From Trichothermofontia sp964536415 (GTDB lineage: Bacteria; Cyanobacteriota; Cyanobacteriia; B231): a DNA stretch of 64,000 nt. The notes under the pieces are model-generated. The model did no database searches and had not been told where the DNA came from. It saw only the letters and a list, made by a program, of their open reading frames with translations. The stretch lies in NCBI GenBank assembly GCA_964536415.1, contig CAZHXN010000005.1:31321-95320 (forward strand), read 5' to 3'. Shown piece after piece: positions 55,207-63,950 of this stretch (within the stretch, counting starts at the first letter, position 1; every line of letters starts with the position of its first letter). A program made the translations under genes and the position numbers.

Positions 55207-55281
55207 GATGCCAATGATCGAGCGTGAAGGGTGAAGGGTAAAAAGACTTCACCCTTCACCTGTTTCGATGGCCAGCTCGAC

Positions 55282-56586
55282 CTAACGATCAGCCACCGCT
55301 GCATCGGGACCCACGATCGACAGATAAGGCTCACCAAAGATGCGGCAAGCAACCCGCTGGATATCTGCGATCGTGACGGCTTGCACGACTTCCTGGAATT
55401 GGCGATCGAAGGCCACCCCCAGCCCCAGGATTTCGTACCAGCCGTAGATCTGGGCAAGTTGGGCATTACTTTGTTTACCCAGCGCATATTGACCCAGCAT
55501 TTTGTTTTTGACGACTTGCAACTCGTCGGGGGTGAGTGGAGCAGTGCGCAGGCGTTCGAGTTCTCCCCGTAACCCTGCGATCGCCTGATCCGTGTTGCTA
55601 GGGGCAGTGCCCATGTAGGCAACGAAGTGGGACGGATCGAGGCGGGTCGGGTAAAGGCTGGAAACGGAATAGGCCAACCCCCGTTTTTCCCGCAATTCCA
55701 CAAAAAGGCGGCTGGACAGGCCATTCCCCAGGTAGGTGTTAATTAGTTTGAGGGGAATGTAATCCGGGTCATGGACGGGTGGGGCAAGGTAGCCCACCAG
55801 AATGGCTGCCTGTTGGGTGTCTTGCACGGTCGTGACGGTGCAGGGCTGGACTACAGGGGTAGGCCGATCGAGGGTAGGCAGCGGGGTATCGGGCGGTGAC
55901 CAGTCACCAAACACGCTTTCAACCAGGGCGATCGCCGCATCCGGTTTGATCTGGCCCCACAGGCTTACAACCAGGTTATCCGGGCGAAAATAGGTTTGAT
56001 GAAAGGCAAGCAGATGGTCACGGGTCAATTGTGCCATCGTCGCCTCGGTCCCCATGCCTTCAAAGGCGTAGGGATGGGTACCGTAGAGGGCGCGGCGGAG
56101 TTGTTCAAAGGCAACGGCAAAGGGTTGCTCCCGCAGCGATCGCAGGCTGCGCAGGGCTAAACGGCGTTCCAATTCAACTTCAGCCTCTGGGAAAGACGGG
56201 GTGCGCAGAAGTTCCCCCGCAAGGCGCAAAATATCAGCAAAGTCAGCGGTGACCGTTTTAATGCGAAGGAGGAAAAAATCAGCATCATTATCAGCCCCCA
56301 GGCTGGCACCCACCGACTCCACCTGCTCCGCAATTTCCAGCGAGGTCCGCTCCTGGGTTCCCTTGGTGAGGACGGCGGCCAAAAGGGAGGACAGGCCCGC
56401 CTGATCAATGGGTTCATAGCGGTTCCCCGCCTTGAGGAAACACCGCGCCGCAATGATATCAATGGCGGGGTTTTCACCCACAATCACCTCCATGCCATTA
56501 GCCAGGGTAACCCGTTGGCGCGGCAATGCGACAGCGGACGGGGGAGGAGGAGCGGACGGGAGAGAAAACTCGGATCGTACAGTCAT
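55282..56586 (-). CDS. M16 (insulinase/pitrilysin) family protein, non-catalytic type
   Basis: 434 residues. It has the M16 fold (VTLANGMEVIVGENPAIDI, LREKRGLAYSVSSLYP, the latter with the conserved Arg/Tyr). The zinc motif HxxEH is replaced: the equal segment reads DQAGLSSLLAAVLTKGT. Such members pair with a catalytic M16 subunit, as in bacterial and mitochondrial processing peptidases. Its start overlaps the stop of the next gene upstream, a catalytic M16, by 4 bases. Confidence 0.92.
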   Translation of the reverse strand: MTVRSEFSLPSAPPPPSAVALPRQRVTLANGMEVIVGENPAIDIIAARCFLKAGNRYEPIDQAGLSSLLAAVLTKGTQERTSLEIAEQVESVGASLGADNDADFFLLRIKTVTADFADILRLAGELLRTPSFPEAEVELERRLALRSLRSLREQPFAVAFEQLRRALYGTHPYAFEGMGTEATMAQLTRDHLLAFHQTYFRPDNLVVSLWGQIKPDAAIALVESVFGDWSPPDTPLPTLDRPTPVVQPCTVTTVQDTQQAAILVGYLAPPVHDPDYIPLKLINTYLGNGLSSRLFVELREKRGLAYSVSSLYPTRLDPSHFVAYMGTAPSNTDQAIAGLRGELERLRTAPLTPDELQVVKNKMLGQYALGKQSNAQLAQIYGWYEILGLGVAFDRQFQEVVQAVTIADIQRVACRIFGEPYLSIVGPDAAVADR

Positions 56587-57893
56587 GCAGGTTTCAGAAC
56601 AGTGACGGCATAGCGATCGCCCGTGAGGTAGCGTTGGGCCAAGACTTGTAGATCCTCACGCTCAAAGGCGCGAATATAGCTAGGGTAGGCGATCGCCTGT
56701 TCCGGTTGCGCGATCGTGCTGTAGTAGCCGTAGAGGTTGGCCAATTGGCTGGGGGTTTCCAGGGAAAAGATATGCTGATTACACAGGAGCCGTTGCGCCC
56801 GGTGAAGTTCTTCTAGCGTGGGGGGGTGAGTGGCCAGGTGGGTGAGATGGCCCTGAATCTCTGCCTCCACGATCGCCAGTGCCTCAGACTCCAGCCAAGC
56901 CGACAACATAAACAGGCTAGACTCCTTTTGCAGCATTAAATGACACGTAATATCCTGAACCAGTTGGCGTTCTTCCCGTAAATCCCGTACCAAGCGCGAA
57001 CTGCGGCCATCACTCAGCAGGGCAGCCAGCAAATCTAACCCATAGGCATCTATCAGGTTATCGGTTCCCGGCCCCACCCAAGCCATGAGCAGGCGGGCCT
57101 GTTCCAAGCGGGGGAGTTCCAACACTTGCCGTCGAATCCCGGTCAGCGGGGGTTCAGGGGTCAGCGGCGGAAGCGGGGGCAGGGGCGGCATCATTCCCGC
57201 TTGAGGCCGTTGGGCAAATGCGGCGTGGGCAGCGCTCCCTACGGCACTCGGAAAACTCTGGTTGACTGCCTCTAGGGCCACTGTCTGAGAGACATCCCCG
57301 GTCACGACCACGGTCATATTGGCTAGCTGGTAGTGGGTCCGGTGGAAGGTTTGCATATCCTGGGGGGAATAGCGCTGCAACTGGTCCGCTGTTCCCAACA
57401 CCGGACGCCGGTAGGGATGATGCTGATAGACCGTTTGCAACAACGCTTGAAAACCCACCCAGTCGGGATCATCATCGGCTTGGCGGATTTCCTCCAGCAC
57501 CACTTCCCGTTCGCGCTCGAATTCATCGGCAGGGATGGCCGCATTCAACAACAACTCCGCCAGGTAGGGCAGGGTATGGGCAAAGTCAGAGGCCGCCGTC
57601 GTGAGGTAATAGTGGGCAAAATCATGGCTGGTGGCTGCGTTGCTCATACTGCCGCAGCTTTCCACCACATAGTCAAAATAGCCAGGGGGGATTTGAGCAG
57701 TCCCCTTGAAAATCATGTGTTCGAGAAAATGGGCCATACCCGACCATTCATCGGGTTCCACGATCGCCCCGGCCTTCACCCAAACATCCACCACCACCAC
57801 CGGCAGCGCCAAGGGTTGGTGAATCACCGTTAAACCACTGTCTAACTGGCAGACAGTGGCAGGGAATGGCGGAATTGAGAGGGTGTTGACCAA
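56583..57893 (-). CDS. M16 family zinc metallopeptidase, catalytic subunit
   Basis: 436 residues. The inverted zinc motif HFLEH (His55-His59, within WSGMAHFLEHMIFKGT) and a downstream Glu in VVLEEIRQADDDPD are present. With the following M16 protein, which lacks HxxEH, it probably makes a heterodimeric processing protease acting on unfolded or transit peptides in the periplasm or cytoplasm. A short Pro/Leu-rich linker (MMPPLPPLPPLTPEPP) separates the two lobes. There is no clear signal peptide. Confidence 0.92.
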   Translation of the reverse strand: MVNTLSIPPFPATVCQLDSGLTVIHQPLALPVVVVDVWVKAGAIVEPDEWSGMAHFLEHMIFKGTAQIPPGYFDYVVESCGSMSNAATSHDFAHYYLTTAASDFAHTLPYLAELLLNAAIPADEFEREREVVLEEIRQADDDPDWVGFQALLQTVYQHHPYRRPVLGTADQLQRYSPQDMQTFHRTHYQLANMTVVVTGDVSQTVALEAVNQSFPSAVGSAAHAAFAQRPQAGMMPPLPPLPPLTPEPPLTGIRRQVLELPRLEQARLLMAWVGPGTDNLIDAYGLDLLAALLSDGRSSRLVRDLREERQLVQDITCHLMLQKESSLFMLSAWLESEALAIVEAEIQGHLTHLATHPPTLEELHRAQRLLCNQHIFSLETPSQLANLYGYYSTIAQPEQAIAYPSYIRAFEREDLQVLAQRYLTGDRYAVTVLKPA

Positions 57894-58037
57894 CGGATGC
57901 GCCCAGGCAAGTATCCGAAAATTTGACGATTAATTAAATACCCTTAGATGATTGGGGGAGACACATAGGGGAGTGAGGCTCGCTGCCACCGCACCCATTC
58001 AGAAAAGGCTGGATGCAATGGGGATTCCCCACCCAGG

Positions 58038-58227
58038 GGATGGTCCCCCGCAACGCCGTCTTACCTCAGTCTTCGACCTGGTTTAACCAGGTGGGCACCA
58101 AAGGACCGATTTGAAGTTTCCGAGTCGAAGCTCGGTTTACTGCCATCAGCCGCATGGTTCCCTCGTAGACAAGACTGTAGATCGTAAAACAGTATTGGCA
58201 GTCACCAACGCCGCAGTGGAACCTTGT
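58038..58227 (-). ncRNA. ssrS: Candidate 6S RNA (rod-like, about 190 nt)
   Basis: On the minus strand the sequence folds as a long rod. Closing stem: 58207-58223 with 58042-58057 (GGTTCC/GGGACC, then GC-rich and G-U pairs). Middle stem: CAGTCTT (58171-58177) with AAGACTG (58067-58073). Apical arm: GGGAACCA (58155-58162) with TGGTGCCC (58093-58100). Next comes GGCTGAT with ATCGGTCC (one bulge), and a terminal hairpin CCGAG/CTCGG (58120-58135) at the exact centre. A large bubble with a small side hairpin (ACCTGGTT/AACCAGGT) lies in between. Length and plan match 6S RNA, which binds and holds RNA polymerase. A TACAAT box sits just upstream. No match to a database could be run. Confidence 0.55.
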
Positions 58228-58232
58228 TTCCT

Positions 58233-58238
58233 ATTGTA
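58233..58238 (-). promoter_or_regulatory. Probable -10 box of the 6S-like RNA
   Basis: TACAAT on the minus strand, about 7 bases before the predicted 5' end near 58226. No good -35 box is seen at the standard distance. Confidence 0.45.
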
Positions 58239-58314
58239 ATGATTTTTGGGCAAACCCTGGTAATCGGTGTGACACTTTAGTTCCCAAAGTTCCCAATGAG
58301 ATAGCGAGCCGACA

Positions 58315-59484
58315 TTAAAGGCTGGGGAGTACCTGGCGAACTTGCGCCGTGGTTAGCCGATCGGTCACCGTGGCAGCCCCAATTTGCGTGGGCAACACAA
58401 ACCGCACCTTCCTGTCCTTAACTTTTTTATCCGTCTGCAGGCTGGCGAGGATGGCCTCTGGATCAAGGCCCGCCGGAATTTGCGTTGGCAGTCCGGCTTT
58501 TTGGATCAGGGCAAGCTGACGATCGGCCTCAGCCGCAGTCCAGAAGCCAGCCGCGACAGCTAACTGACCCGCCGCCACCATCCCGATCGCCACCGCTTCC
58601 CCATGATTCACCTGGCGATAGCCCGTGAGGCTTTCCACCGCATGGCCGATCGTATGGCCATAGTTGAGAATCGCCCGAAGACCTCCCTCCTTCTCATCCT
58701 GACTGACAACTTCCGCCTTGGCCTGACAGGACCGGATCAGGCATTCTTCCAGGGGAGAATGGGTTTCCCCTGGGCCAATCTCAGCGAGAAACCGATGGTG
58801 ATCTAAGCGGGGTAATTTCTCCAGCGTCTCAAACAAACCGGTATCCCAAATCACGCCATACTTAATCACCTCCGCCATCGCCGCCCGAAATTCACGGGGG
58901 GGCAGCGTGGCCAAGACCTCCGGATCAATCAGTACCAGACGAGGTTGGTAAAAGGCCCCAATCAGATTTTTGCCCTGGGGATGGTTCACCCCGGTTTTGC
59001 CCCCGATCGCCGCATCCACCATCGCCAGCAAACTGGTGGGTACCTGAACCACATTGATCCCCCGCAGCCAGGTGGCCGCCGCAAAGCCCGCCATGTCGCC
59101 AATCACCCCGCCCCCCAAGGCCACGATCGTGGACGATCGCTCCAGCCGAGCATTAAGGGCCGCATCATAGATTTTTTGGACCGACTTCAGGGTTTTGTAG
59201 CGTTCCCCTGCCGGCAGGAGACAGTGACTGACGGCAAACCCCGCCTGGGTCAGTGCGGTTAAGATGCGATCGCCATAGTGCCGGAAGATCACGGGGTTAG
59301 AGACCACCAACACCTTTTTCCCTAGCTTCAAGGCTGGCTCATGGGCGGGGGGCAGGGGAACGGTTGCCGGTCGCTGGACATCGGGATTGCCGGTTAGCCA
59401 GGAGCCAAGCGCATCCAGACTACCGGGCGCAATCAGAATGTTATAAGACTGGGGGCCAAGGTGAACACGAATAATTGAAGGCAT
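58315..59484 (-). CDS. aroB: 3-dehydroquinate synthase
   Basis: 389 residues from the ATG at 59484 (MPSIIRVHLGPQSYNI); an upstream start would add 36 residues unlike the family. NAD-binding GGGVIGDMAGFAAATWLRG, SLLAMVDAAIGGKTGVNH, the metal ligands in the GHTIGHAVESLTGYRQVNHGEAVAIGM region, and the LPTQIG C-terminus are all present. It closes DAHP to 3-dehydroquinate in the shikimate pathway. It is followed on the same strand by the 6S-like RNA locus. Confidence 0.96.
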   Translation of the reverse strand: MPSIIRVHLGPQSYNILIAPGSLDALGSWLTGNPDVQRPATVPLPPAHEPALKLGKKVLVVSNPVIFRHYGDRILTALTQAGFAVSHCLLPAGERYKTLKSVQKIYDAALNARLERSSTIVALGGGVIGDMAGFAAATWLRGINVVQVPTSLLAMVDAAIGGKTGVNHPQGKNLIGAFYQPRLVLIDPEVLATLPPREFRAAMAEVIKYGVIWDTGLFETLEKLPRLDHHRFLAEIGPGETHSPLEECLIRSCQAKAEVVSQDEKEGGLRAILNYGHTIGHAVESLTGYRQVNHGEAVAIGMVAAGQLAVAAGFWTAAEADRQLALIQKAGLPTQIPAGLDPEAILASLQTDKKVKDRKVRFVLPTQIGAATVTDRLTTAQVRQVLPSL

Positions 59485-59661
59485 GATCGCGCAATTCGCA
59501 AAGCGTTCGCGTCGTGTCTCCAGCAGAGCCACACGACGGAGCGGGTGAACAAAAGGGGGCAGGTAGCGCAATAGTGTCTGGACGGTTAGCAACCTACCGC
59601 AGGCTGTATTTTACTCCAGTCAATGGTTCAATAGGTTGAAGATGTCTTTTGGTGACCTGCT

Positions 59662-59763
59662 ATGGAGCTATCCGGTGTGTTGGCCTATGTGCTGTTCCTG
59701 AGTGTAGCGATGGGTACGGCCCTCGCGCTGTTCTTTGGGCTAAAGGCCGTTAAGTTGATCTAG
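59662..59763 (+). CDS. petL: Cytochrome b6f complex subunit PetL
   Basis: 33 residues (MELSGVLAYVLFLSVAMGTA, ending GLKAVKLI), a single membrane helix of the length and C-terminus (L/I-K-x-x-KLI) typical of PetL, a small stabilising subunit of the b6f complex. It is too short for ordinary gene callers. Psb30, PetM, PetG and PetN were considered and do not fit. A terminator hairpin follows 17 bases later. Confidence 0.8.
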   Translation: MELSGVLAYVLFLSVAMGTALALFFGLKAVKLI

Positions 59764-59780
59764 TTCTGATGCTAGGATTT

Positions 59781-59817
59781 GTTGGGTCGCCCGGTGTTTG
59801 ACCCAACCTGCATTTTT
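59781..59817 (+). terminator. Intrinsic terminator after petL
   Basis: GTTGGGTC (59781-59788) and GACCCAAC (59800-59807) form an 8-bp stem, followed by CTGCATTTTTG with a run of five T. It could also serve the convergent pseudokinase gene only weakly, since no T run follows on the other strand. Confidence 0.75.
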
Positions 59818-59833
59818 GTATAGAAAGCTACCG

Positions 59834-62053
59834 TTAATACACTTCAAACTTCAGGGCAAAACGACTTGCCTGGGGAGCCGAGACTTCGATCATATAGTCG
59901 CCGGCTTGGGGGAGACGAGTTTGCCAGATTTTTGTGCTAGCCGTATTCGTGCCTAGGTGTTGACCATTCGGGGCGATCGTTCTCACTTCAACCTTTCCCA
60001 GAAGCACCTGAACTACCAGCAATTGCTGGGCCTGAGCCGCGAGTAAATAGCGTTGCACCTGACCGGGGGCCACTTCTCCTGTGACAGTGGTGGTGGTTTC
60101 CCCTGGGGCAAAGCGAATCCAAGCGGTGGCTGTCGAGGTTAATTGGGCGGTGGCTGGACTCAGCGCCACTTCTAGGGTGTAGGCCCCATATCCACTCACT
60201 TCAATTTGGTAGCGATCGTCGGCAGGCAGTTGACCCGTCCAGCGCTGGGTACGATAGGCAGCCGCATCGATCGCTTGGCCATTACTGCGTAAGAGATTCA
60301 TCACGGCCCCTGCCCCCACCACCNNNNNNNNNNNNNNNNNNNNNNNNNNNNNNTGCCCCTGGAGCGCTTCTAGCACATACTGCTGGCTGGCCGCCTGTTC
60401 CAGATTGCCCCGGACGAGGGTAGACACTTCCCCTGGCGCAAACCGCAGCGATCGGGCTAACCCACCTGGGGTCCCCTCGGTTGGCCCTCCTGCGGTCATG
60501 GGTGACTGATCGGGGGCTAAGGGTAGCGGCGGGGGCGCACTGGGACTGGAGCGGGAAGCATTGGGGGATGGTGGCCAGAGTGGGGAGCGATTCCCCGGTG
60601 GCGATGCGCCACGATCGGGGCTAAGGGGACCAGGGGAAAGCGTTTGTGAGTCTCCAGTGGCGATACTGCGCGAACGTAGGAGGTTATAACTGCTCCAAGC
60701 CAGACTGATGACGCCGATCAGGCCAAGACTCAGGATCAAGCCAGAACGCAGGTAGGGTTGCAGGCGTTTGTACCGCAATGCTCCTGTGAAGACGCGACGC
60801 GAACACCAGGGGGAAAGCTGACGGTGCTTACTTGGTAAGACTGGTTCATATACGAGGGTCACCGACGCGTCAGAATGGGAGGGGGGAGCCAGGGCTGGAA
60901 GGGGCGTCAGGGGCGTTTCAGTTAGGAGGGGGGCTGATGGTTGAGGGACAGGGGGTGAGATCGGTGGGGGGGATAACTGATGCCCTTCCGGCATGGGCAC
61001 TTCCGCCCCAGGTGCACGAGGGACAGATGGGGGGAAAGCATAGGCCGGAGGCGCAGTCGATGAGGTAGGGGGCACGATTCCCCCTTGGGGACGCTGCGCG
61101 AACGCACTCGCCGCTGCCGACCCGCTGAGATCAGCTAAGACGGCGGTAGCAGATTGGTAGCGATCGACGGGTTGCCAGACTAACATCCGCCCTAAAACGG
61201 CAGCTAAACCGGGACTGACCTGTTCCCTGGGCCAGCGCCAAGTCAGAGTAGCCTGATCAAACAATTGTTCAGGATCTTGGCCGGTTAGGAGCACCAGGCA
61301 AGTGGCAGCCAGGGCATAGAGATCCCCGTGGGGATTGACTTCGATCGTGTGGACCTGTTCCGGCGGCATAAAACCCATGCGCCCGATCGGGAGCAAGGTT
61401 TGGCGGAGATGGCGGATATCCAAATCGTCGGCTGCCCGGTCAGACTCGCTTAAGCGCCGGAGGAGACCAGCAGGGAAGGAGCCAAAGGTGACCAGCAGGG
61501 GCTGGGTCTGGGTGATATCCGCAAGGTCCTGAAGCTTAGGGATACCTGCATCTAGATCGGGCGCAGGAACAGGCATCGTAGGGACTTTAAGGACTAGGGC
61601 ATCTGGCGCGATCGTGCCCTGACTCAAGTGGTGCTGGTGCAGCAGGTCTAGACACGGCAGTAGCGTCGTGAGCAGGAAGCGCACTTCCGTTTCTGAAACC
61701 GTTTGCTGTTGTTGGCGACGACTGAGCAAAAGTTGCCGACAGGAAAACCCCGCGATAAACTCCTGCACAATAAACAATCCCTGCTCCTCCATAAACGTTG
61801 CCCACAGCCGGGGAATACAGGGGTGCTGGAGTTGATAAAGCCGGTTAACTTCTTGCTGAAAATAGATCTTTATCTCTTCTAATCGTTTAGGGTTCTCTAT
61901 TTTGGGTAACTGAAATTGCCGCAGGACACAGCGTTCTCCAAACCGTTCTTGATCTAAGGCTAAATAGGTATATCCCCAACGGCCCTGTCCCAGGAGGCGT
62001 TGAATTAAATAGCGTTGTCGCAAGCAGATCCCGGCTGAGAGGGGTGATTCCAT
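59834..62053 (-). CDS. Ser/Thr kinase-like pseudokinase with PPC-type C-terminal domains (contains an assembly gap)
   Basis: 739 residues. Residues 12-300 fold like a Hanks-type kinase (LLGQGRWGYTYLA), but the three catalytic sites are changed: the ATP Lys is Arg45 (CVLRQF), the HRDxKPxN loop reads LSQGTIAPDAL with Gly145 for Asp, and DFG is TFG (189-191). The alpha-C Glu is kept. A Pro/Ser-rich linker leads to a membrane helix (LILSLGLIGVISLAWSSYNLL, about 435-455) and two or more beta-rich PPC-like domains (FAPGEVSTLVRGNLEQAASQ). The 30 N at 60324-60353 fall within the first of these and keep the frame. Probably a membrane scaffold or sensor rather than an active kinase. Confidence 0.85.
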   Translation of the reverse strand: MESPLSAGICLRQRYLIQRLLGQGRWGYTYLALDQERFGERCVLRQFQLPKIENPKRLEEIKIYFQQEVNRLYQLQHPCIPRLWATFMEEQGLFIVQEFIAGFSCRQLLLSRRQQQQTVSETEVRFLLTTLLPCLDLLHQHHLSQGTIAPDALVLKVPTMPVPAPDLDAGIPKLQDLADITQTQPLLVTFGSFPAGLLRRLSESDRAADDLDIRHLRQTLLPIGRMGFMPPEQVHTIEVNPHGDLYALAATCLVLLTGQDPEQLFDQATLTWRWPREQVSPGLAAVLGRMLVWQPVDRYQSATAVLADLSGSAAASAFAQRPQGGIVPPTSSTAPPAYAFPPSVPRAPGAEVPMPEGHQLSPPPISPPVPQPSAPLLTETPLTPLPALAPPSHSDASVTLVYEPVLPSKHRQLSPWCSRRVFTGALRYKRLQPYLRSGLILSLGLIGVISLAWSSYNLLRSRSIATGDSQTLSPGPLSPDRGASPPGNRSPLWPPSPNASRSSPSAPPPLPLAPDQSPMTAGGPTEGTPGGLARSLRFAPGEVSTLVRGNLEQAASQQYVLEALQGXXXXXXXXXXXVVGAGAVMNLLRSNGQAIDAAAYRTQRWTGQLPADDRYQIEVSGYGAYTLEVALSPATAQLTSTATAWIRFAPGETTTTVTGEVAPGQVQRYLLAAQAQQLLVVQVLLGKVEVRTIAPNGQHLGTNTASTKIWQTRLPQAGDYMIEVSAPQASRFALKFEVY
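60324..60353. other. Assembly gap (30 N) in the pseudokinase gene
   Basis: Unknown bases inside the PPC-like region. The reading frame continues across it, though the true length is not certain. Confidence 0.95.
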
Positions 62054-62644
62054 CCGTTCTTTGAGGCACAGGACGAGGGCCGTATCACTCGACTTAAATG
62101 TATTGTCAGCAGAGCCTTGACGAATTTCCTAGGTAGTCTGGCCCCTGGAGGGTGGCATACCGGGAGACTGTCTCCCCTTTGCGCTCGTCCAACTCGACCT
62201 CGGACGGGCTTGGGTGCTTGACTGTGCTGAGAAGTTAAGCGAAACTAGCATCCAATAGCAGTGACCAATCTAGAAATTGAATCAATTTATTAAGTTCCCA
62301 TGAGATTTCCGTCTTTATACTGAGAAGAGTTGAGGTCTGGCTCGACAGCACAGTCATGATGGACGGCTGTTTGAGTGGTTGCCTCACTGGGTTCTACCCA
62401 AGCATGGGTACTCAACAGTGCAGACTCATCTGTACTTGTGTCTTAGTTAAATGTACTTACCCAGATGAAGGGTTAGGTGCAATTGTCCCAGGGGTCGATC
62501 GACTCAAGTGAGTTAGACAACTCTGTTTATCTGTATTGATTTGGGCATCATCAGTCTGAATCGATCGCGATTACAGCTGATCTTGACTCAATTCTTTACT
62601 CAATCAACCTATCCCCAAATTGTGCTTGTTGTCTGCCAAGGACT
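62054..62644. other. 591-bp divergent intergenic region
   Basis: Between the pseudokinase (minus) and the DUF2997 gene (plus). No gene or strong repeat seen. A TATACT at 62316-62321 could be a -10 element, but no matching -35 is present. Confidence 0.45.
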
Positions 62645-62854
62645 ATGGAAACACTGGAATTTGTGATTTATCCGGATGGCCGGGTCGTTGAGAAAGTGAC
62701 CGGAATTTCTGGGTCCTCCTGTGCCGAAGTTACGGCGGCGATCGAAGCGCAGTTGGGCCAGGTTCTCAGCCAGGAGACCACCGCTGAGTACTTCGCTGAG
62801 GTTTCCCAGTCTGCTGCCCCCACCGTGGCCCAGTCCATGTACGGTCAGTGGTAA
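62645..62854 (+). CDS. DUF2997 family protein
   Basis: 69 residues. METLEFVIYPDGRVVEKVTG and the CAEVTAAIEAQLGQVLS helix are the DUF2997 pattern. The family is small, cyanobacterial/plant-type, and often next to ycf35 (DUF1257) and a ferredoxin, as here. The biochemical role is unknown; the conserved Cys in GSSCAEVT may bind a metal or a cofactor. First gene of a three-gene operon. Confidence 0.88.
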   Translation: METLEFVIYPDGRVVEKVTGISGSSCAEVTAAIEAQLGQVLSQETTAEYFAEVSQSAAPTVAQSMYGQW

Positions 62855-62965
62855 GGGATCGATCAGGGGAATTGGCGGTAATCCAGCCACGGAACAGCGT
62901 CGTTGATTACCGATTTAATTGCCCATTCTTGTTAACCCTAGTCAATATCGAGCGTCTAAACAGCC

Positions 62966-63352
62966 ATGTCACACTTTAGCAACATCAAAACCCAGATCCG
63001 CAATTTGGCATCTCTGCAAACGGCCCTTACCGATTTGGGCATTGACTGGAAAGCAGGACCACATCCAGTGCGGGGATACCAGGGCCAAACGGCAACAGCG
63101 GAAGTGATGATTCCCCAGGACAATGGCTATGACATCGGGTTCCGCTGGAATGGTCAGGAGTACGAATTGGTGGCCGATCTCCAATTCTGGAAGCAAGCTT
63201 GGTCCGTCGATCGCTTCCTCAGCTTAGTGAAGCAGCGTTATGCCTATCAGACTGTCCTGGCGACCACGGCTGAGCAAGGTTTCCAGGTAAGTGAACAGGA
63301 ACACAATCAGGACGGCTCAATTCGCCTAGTGGTCCAGCGTTGGCAAGGGTAG
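62966..63352 (+). CDS. ycf35: Ycf35 homologue (DUF1257)
   Basis: 128 residues: MSHFSNIKTQIRNLASLQTAL, GIDWKAGPHPVRGYQG, then DNGYDIGFRWNGQEYELVADLQFWKQ and LVKQRYAYQTVL. All are diagnostic of Ycf35, found in cyanobacteria and red-algal plastids. Function unknown. The gene sits between DUF2997 and a ferredoxin, the usual order. Confidence 0.95.
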   Translation: MSHFSNIKTQIRNLASLQTALTDLGIDWKAGPHPVRGYQGQTATAEVMIPQDNGYDIGFRWNGQEYELVADLQFWKQAWSVDRFLSLVKQRYAYQTVLATTAEQGFQVSEQEHNQDGSIRLVVQRWQG

Positions 63353-63464
63353 TTACTGGCCCCTAGTGCAGTACAGAATTAATACTTTCAGTAGTCGGTT
63401 GGGTCAAACGCTGTGCGACCCAACCCTTGATGGCCATTACAGGACCCTACAGGAGCCATTCTGG

Positions 63465-63926
63465 ATGACTGATTTTAGCCCTGACCCTGGTGATACGAAT
63501 CTGGCATTGACCTCAGCACGCACAGGTTTTGAGCCAGAGTTGGGCAGTGCGTATCAAGCGGCTGCTAACCGTACCGGATTAGAGCCAGAATTGGGGGGGG
63601 CCTTACGCCAGAAGGGGGTCTATGTGGATGAGATCACCTGCATTGGTTGCAAGCATTGTGCCCATGTGGCCCGCAATACGTTCTACATTGAGCCAGAGTA
63701 TGGCCGATCGCGGGTGGTGCGCCAGGATGGGGACCCAGAGGATCTCATCCAGGAGGCGATCGATACCTGCCCAGTGGATTGTATTCATTGGGTGGACTAT
63801 ACGGAACTCAAGAAATTAGAAGCCGAGCGGCAGTATCAAGTCGTCCCGATCGCCGGTTTTCCCATTGACCAGGCGGTGGTCCGTTCCCGGATGCGTAAGC
63901 TGCGTAAGGGCAATCGGCCTTCCTAG
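63465..63926 (+). CDS. 4Fe-4S ferredoxin of the ycf35 cluster
   Basis: 153 residues from the ATG at 63465, with AGGAG 11 bases before it; an earlier in-frame start at 63366 has none. The N-terminal about 55 residues contain a repeated GLEPELGGAL/GFEPELGSAY motif. The ferredoxin domain has CIGCKHCAHVARNTF and CPVDCIHWV, i.e. four cysteines for one 4Fe-4S cluster (CxxCxxC...CP form). A basic tail (VRSRMRKLRKGN) follows. It probably carries electrons to a partner linked to the DUF2997/Ycf35 pair. Confidence 0.9.
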   Translation: MTDFSPDPGDTNLALTSARTGFEPELGSAYQAAANRTGLEPELGGALRQKGVYVDEITCIGCKHCAHVARNTFYIEPEYGRSRVVRQDGDPEDLIQEAIDTCPVDCIHWVDYTELKKLEAERQYQVVPIAGFPIDQAVVRSRMRKLRKGNRPS

Positions 63927-63950
63927 CAATGCCTTGAGAAGCGGATTCTT

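Noticed and set aside
58038..58227. tmRNA, RNase P RNA, SRP RNA or cobalamin riboswitch at this locus
   Set aside because: None of the strings expected for these (tmRNA 5' end, the RNase P GAGGAAAGTCCGGGC block, the SRP GGAAGCAGC loop, the B12 box) is present; the nested rod shape suits 6S better.
59662..59763. petL read as Psb30 or PetM
   Set aside because: The sequence lacks the arginine-rich tail of Psb30 and the longer loop of PetM; the KLI ending is that of PetL.
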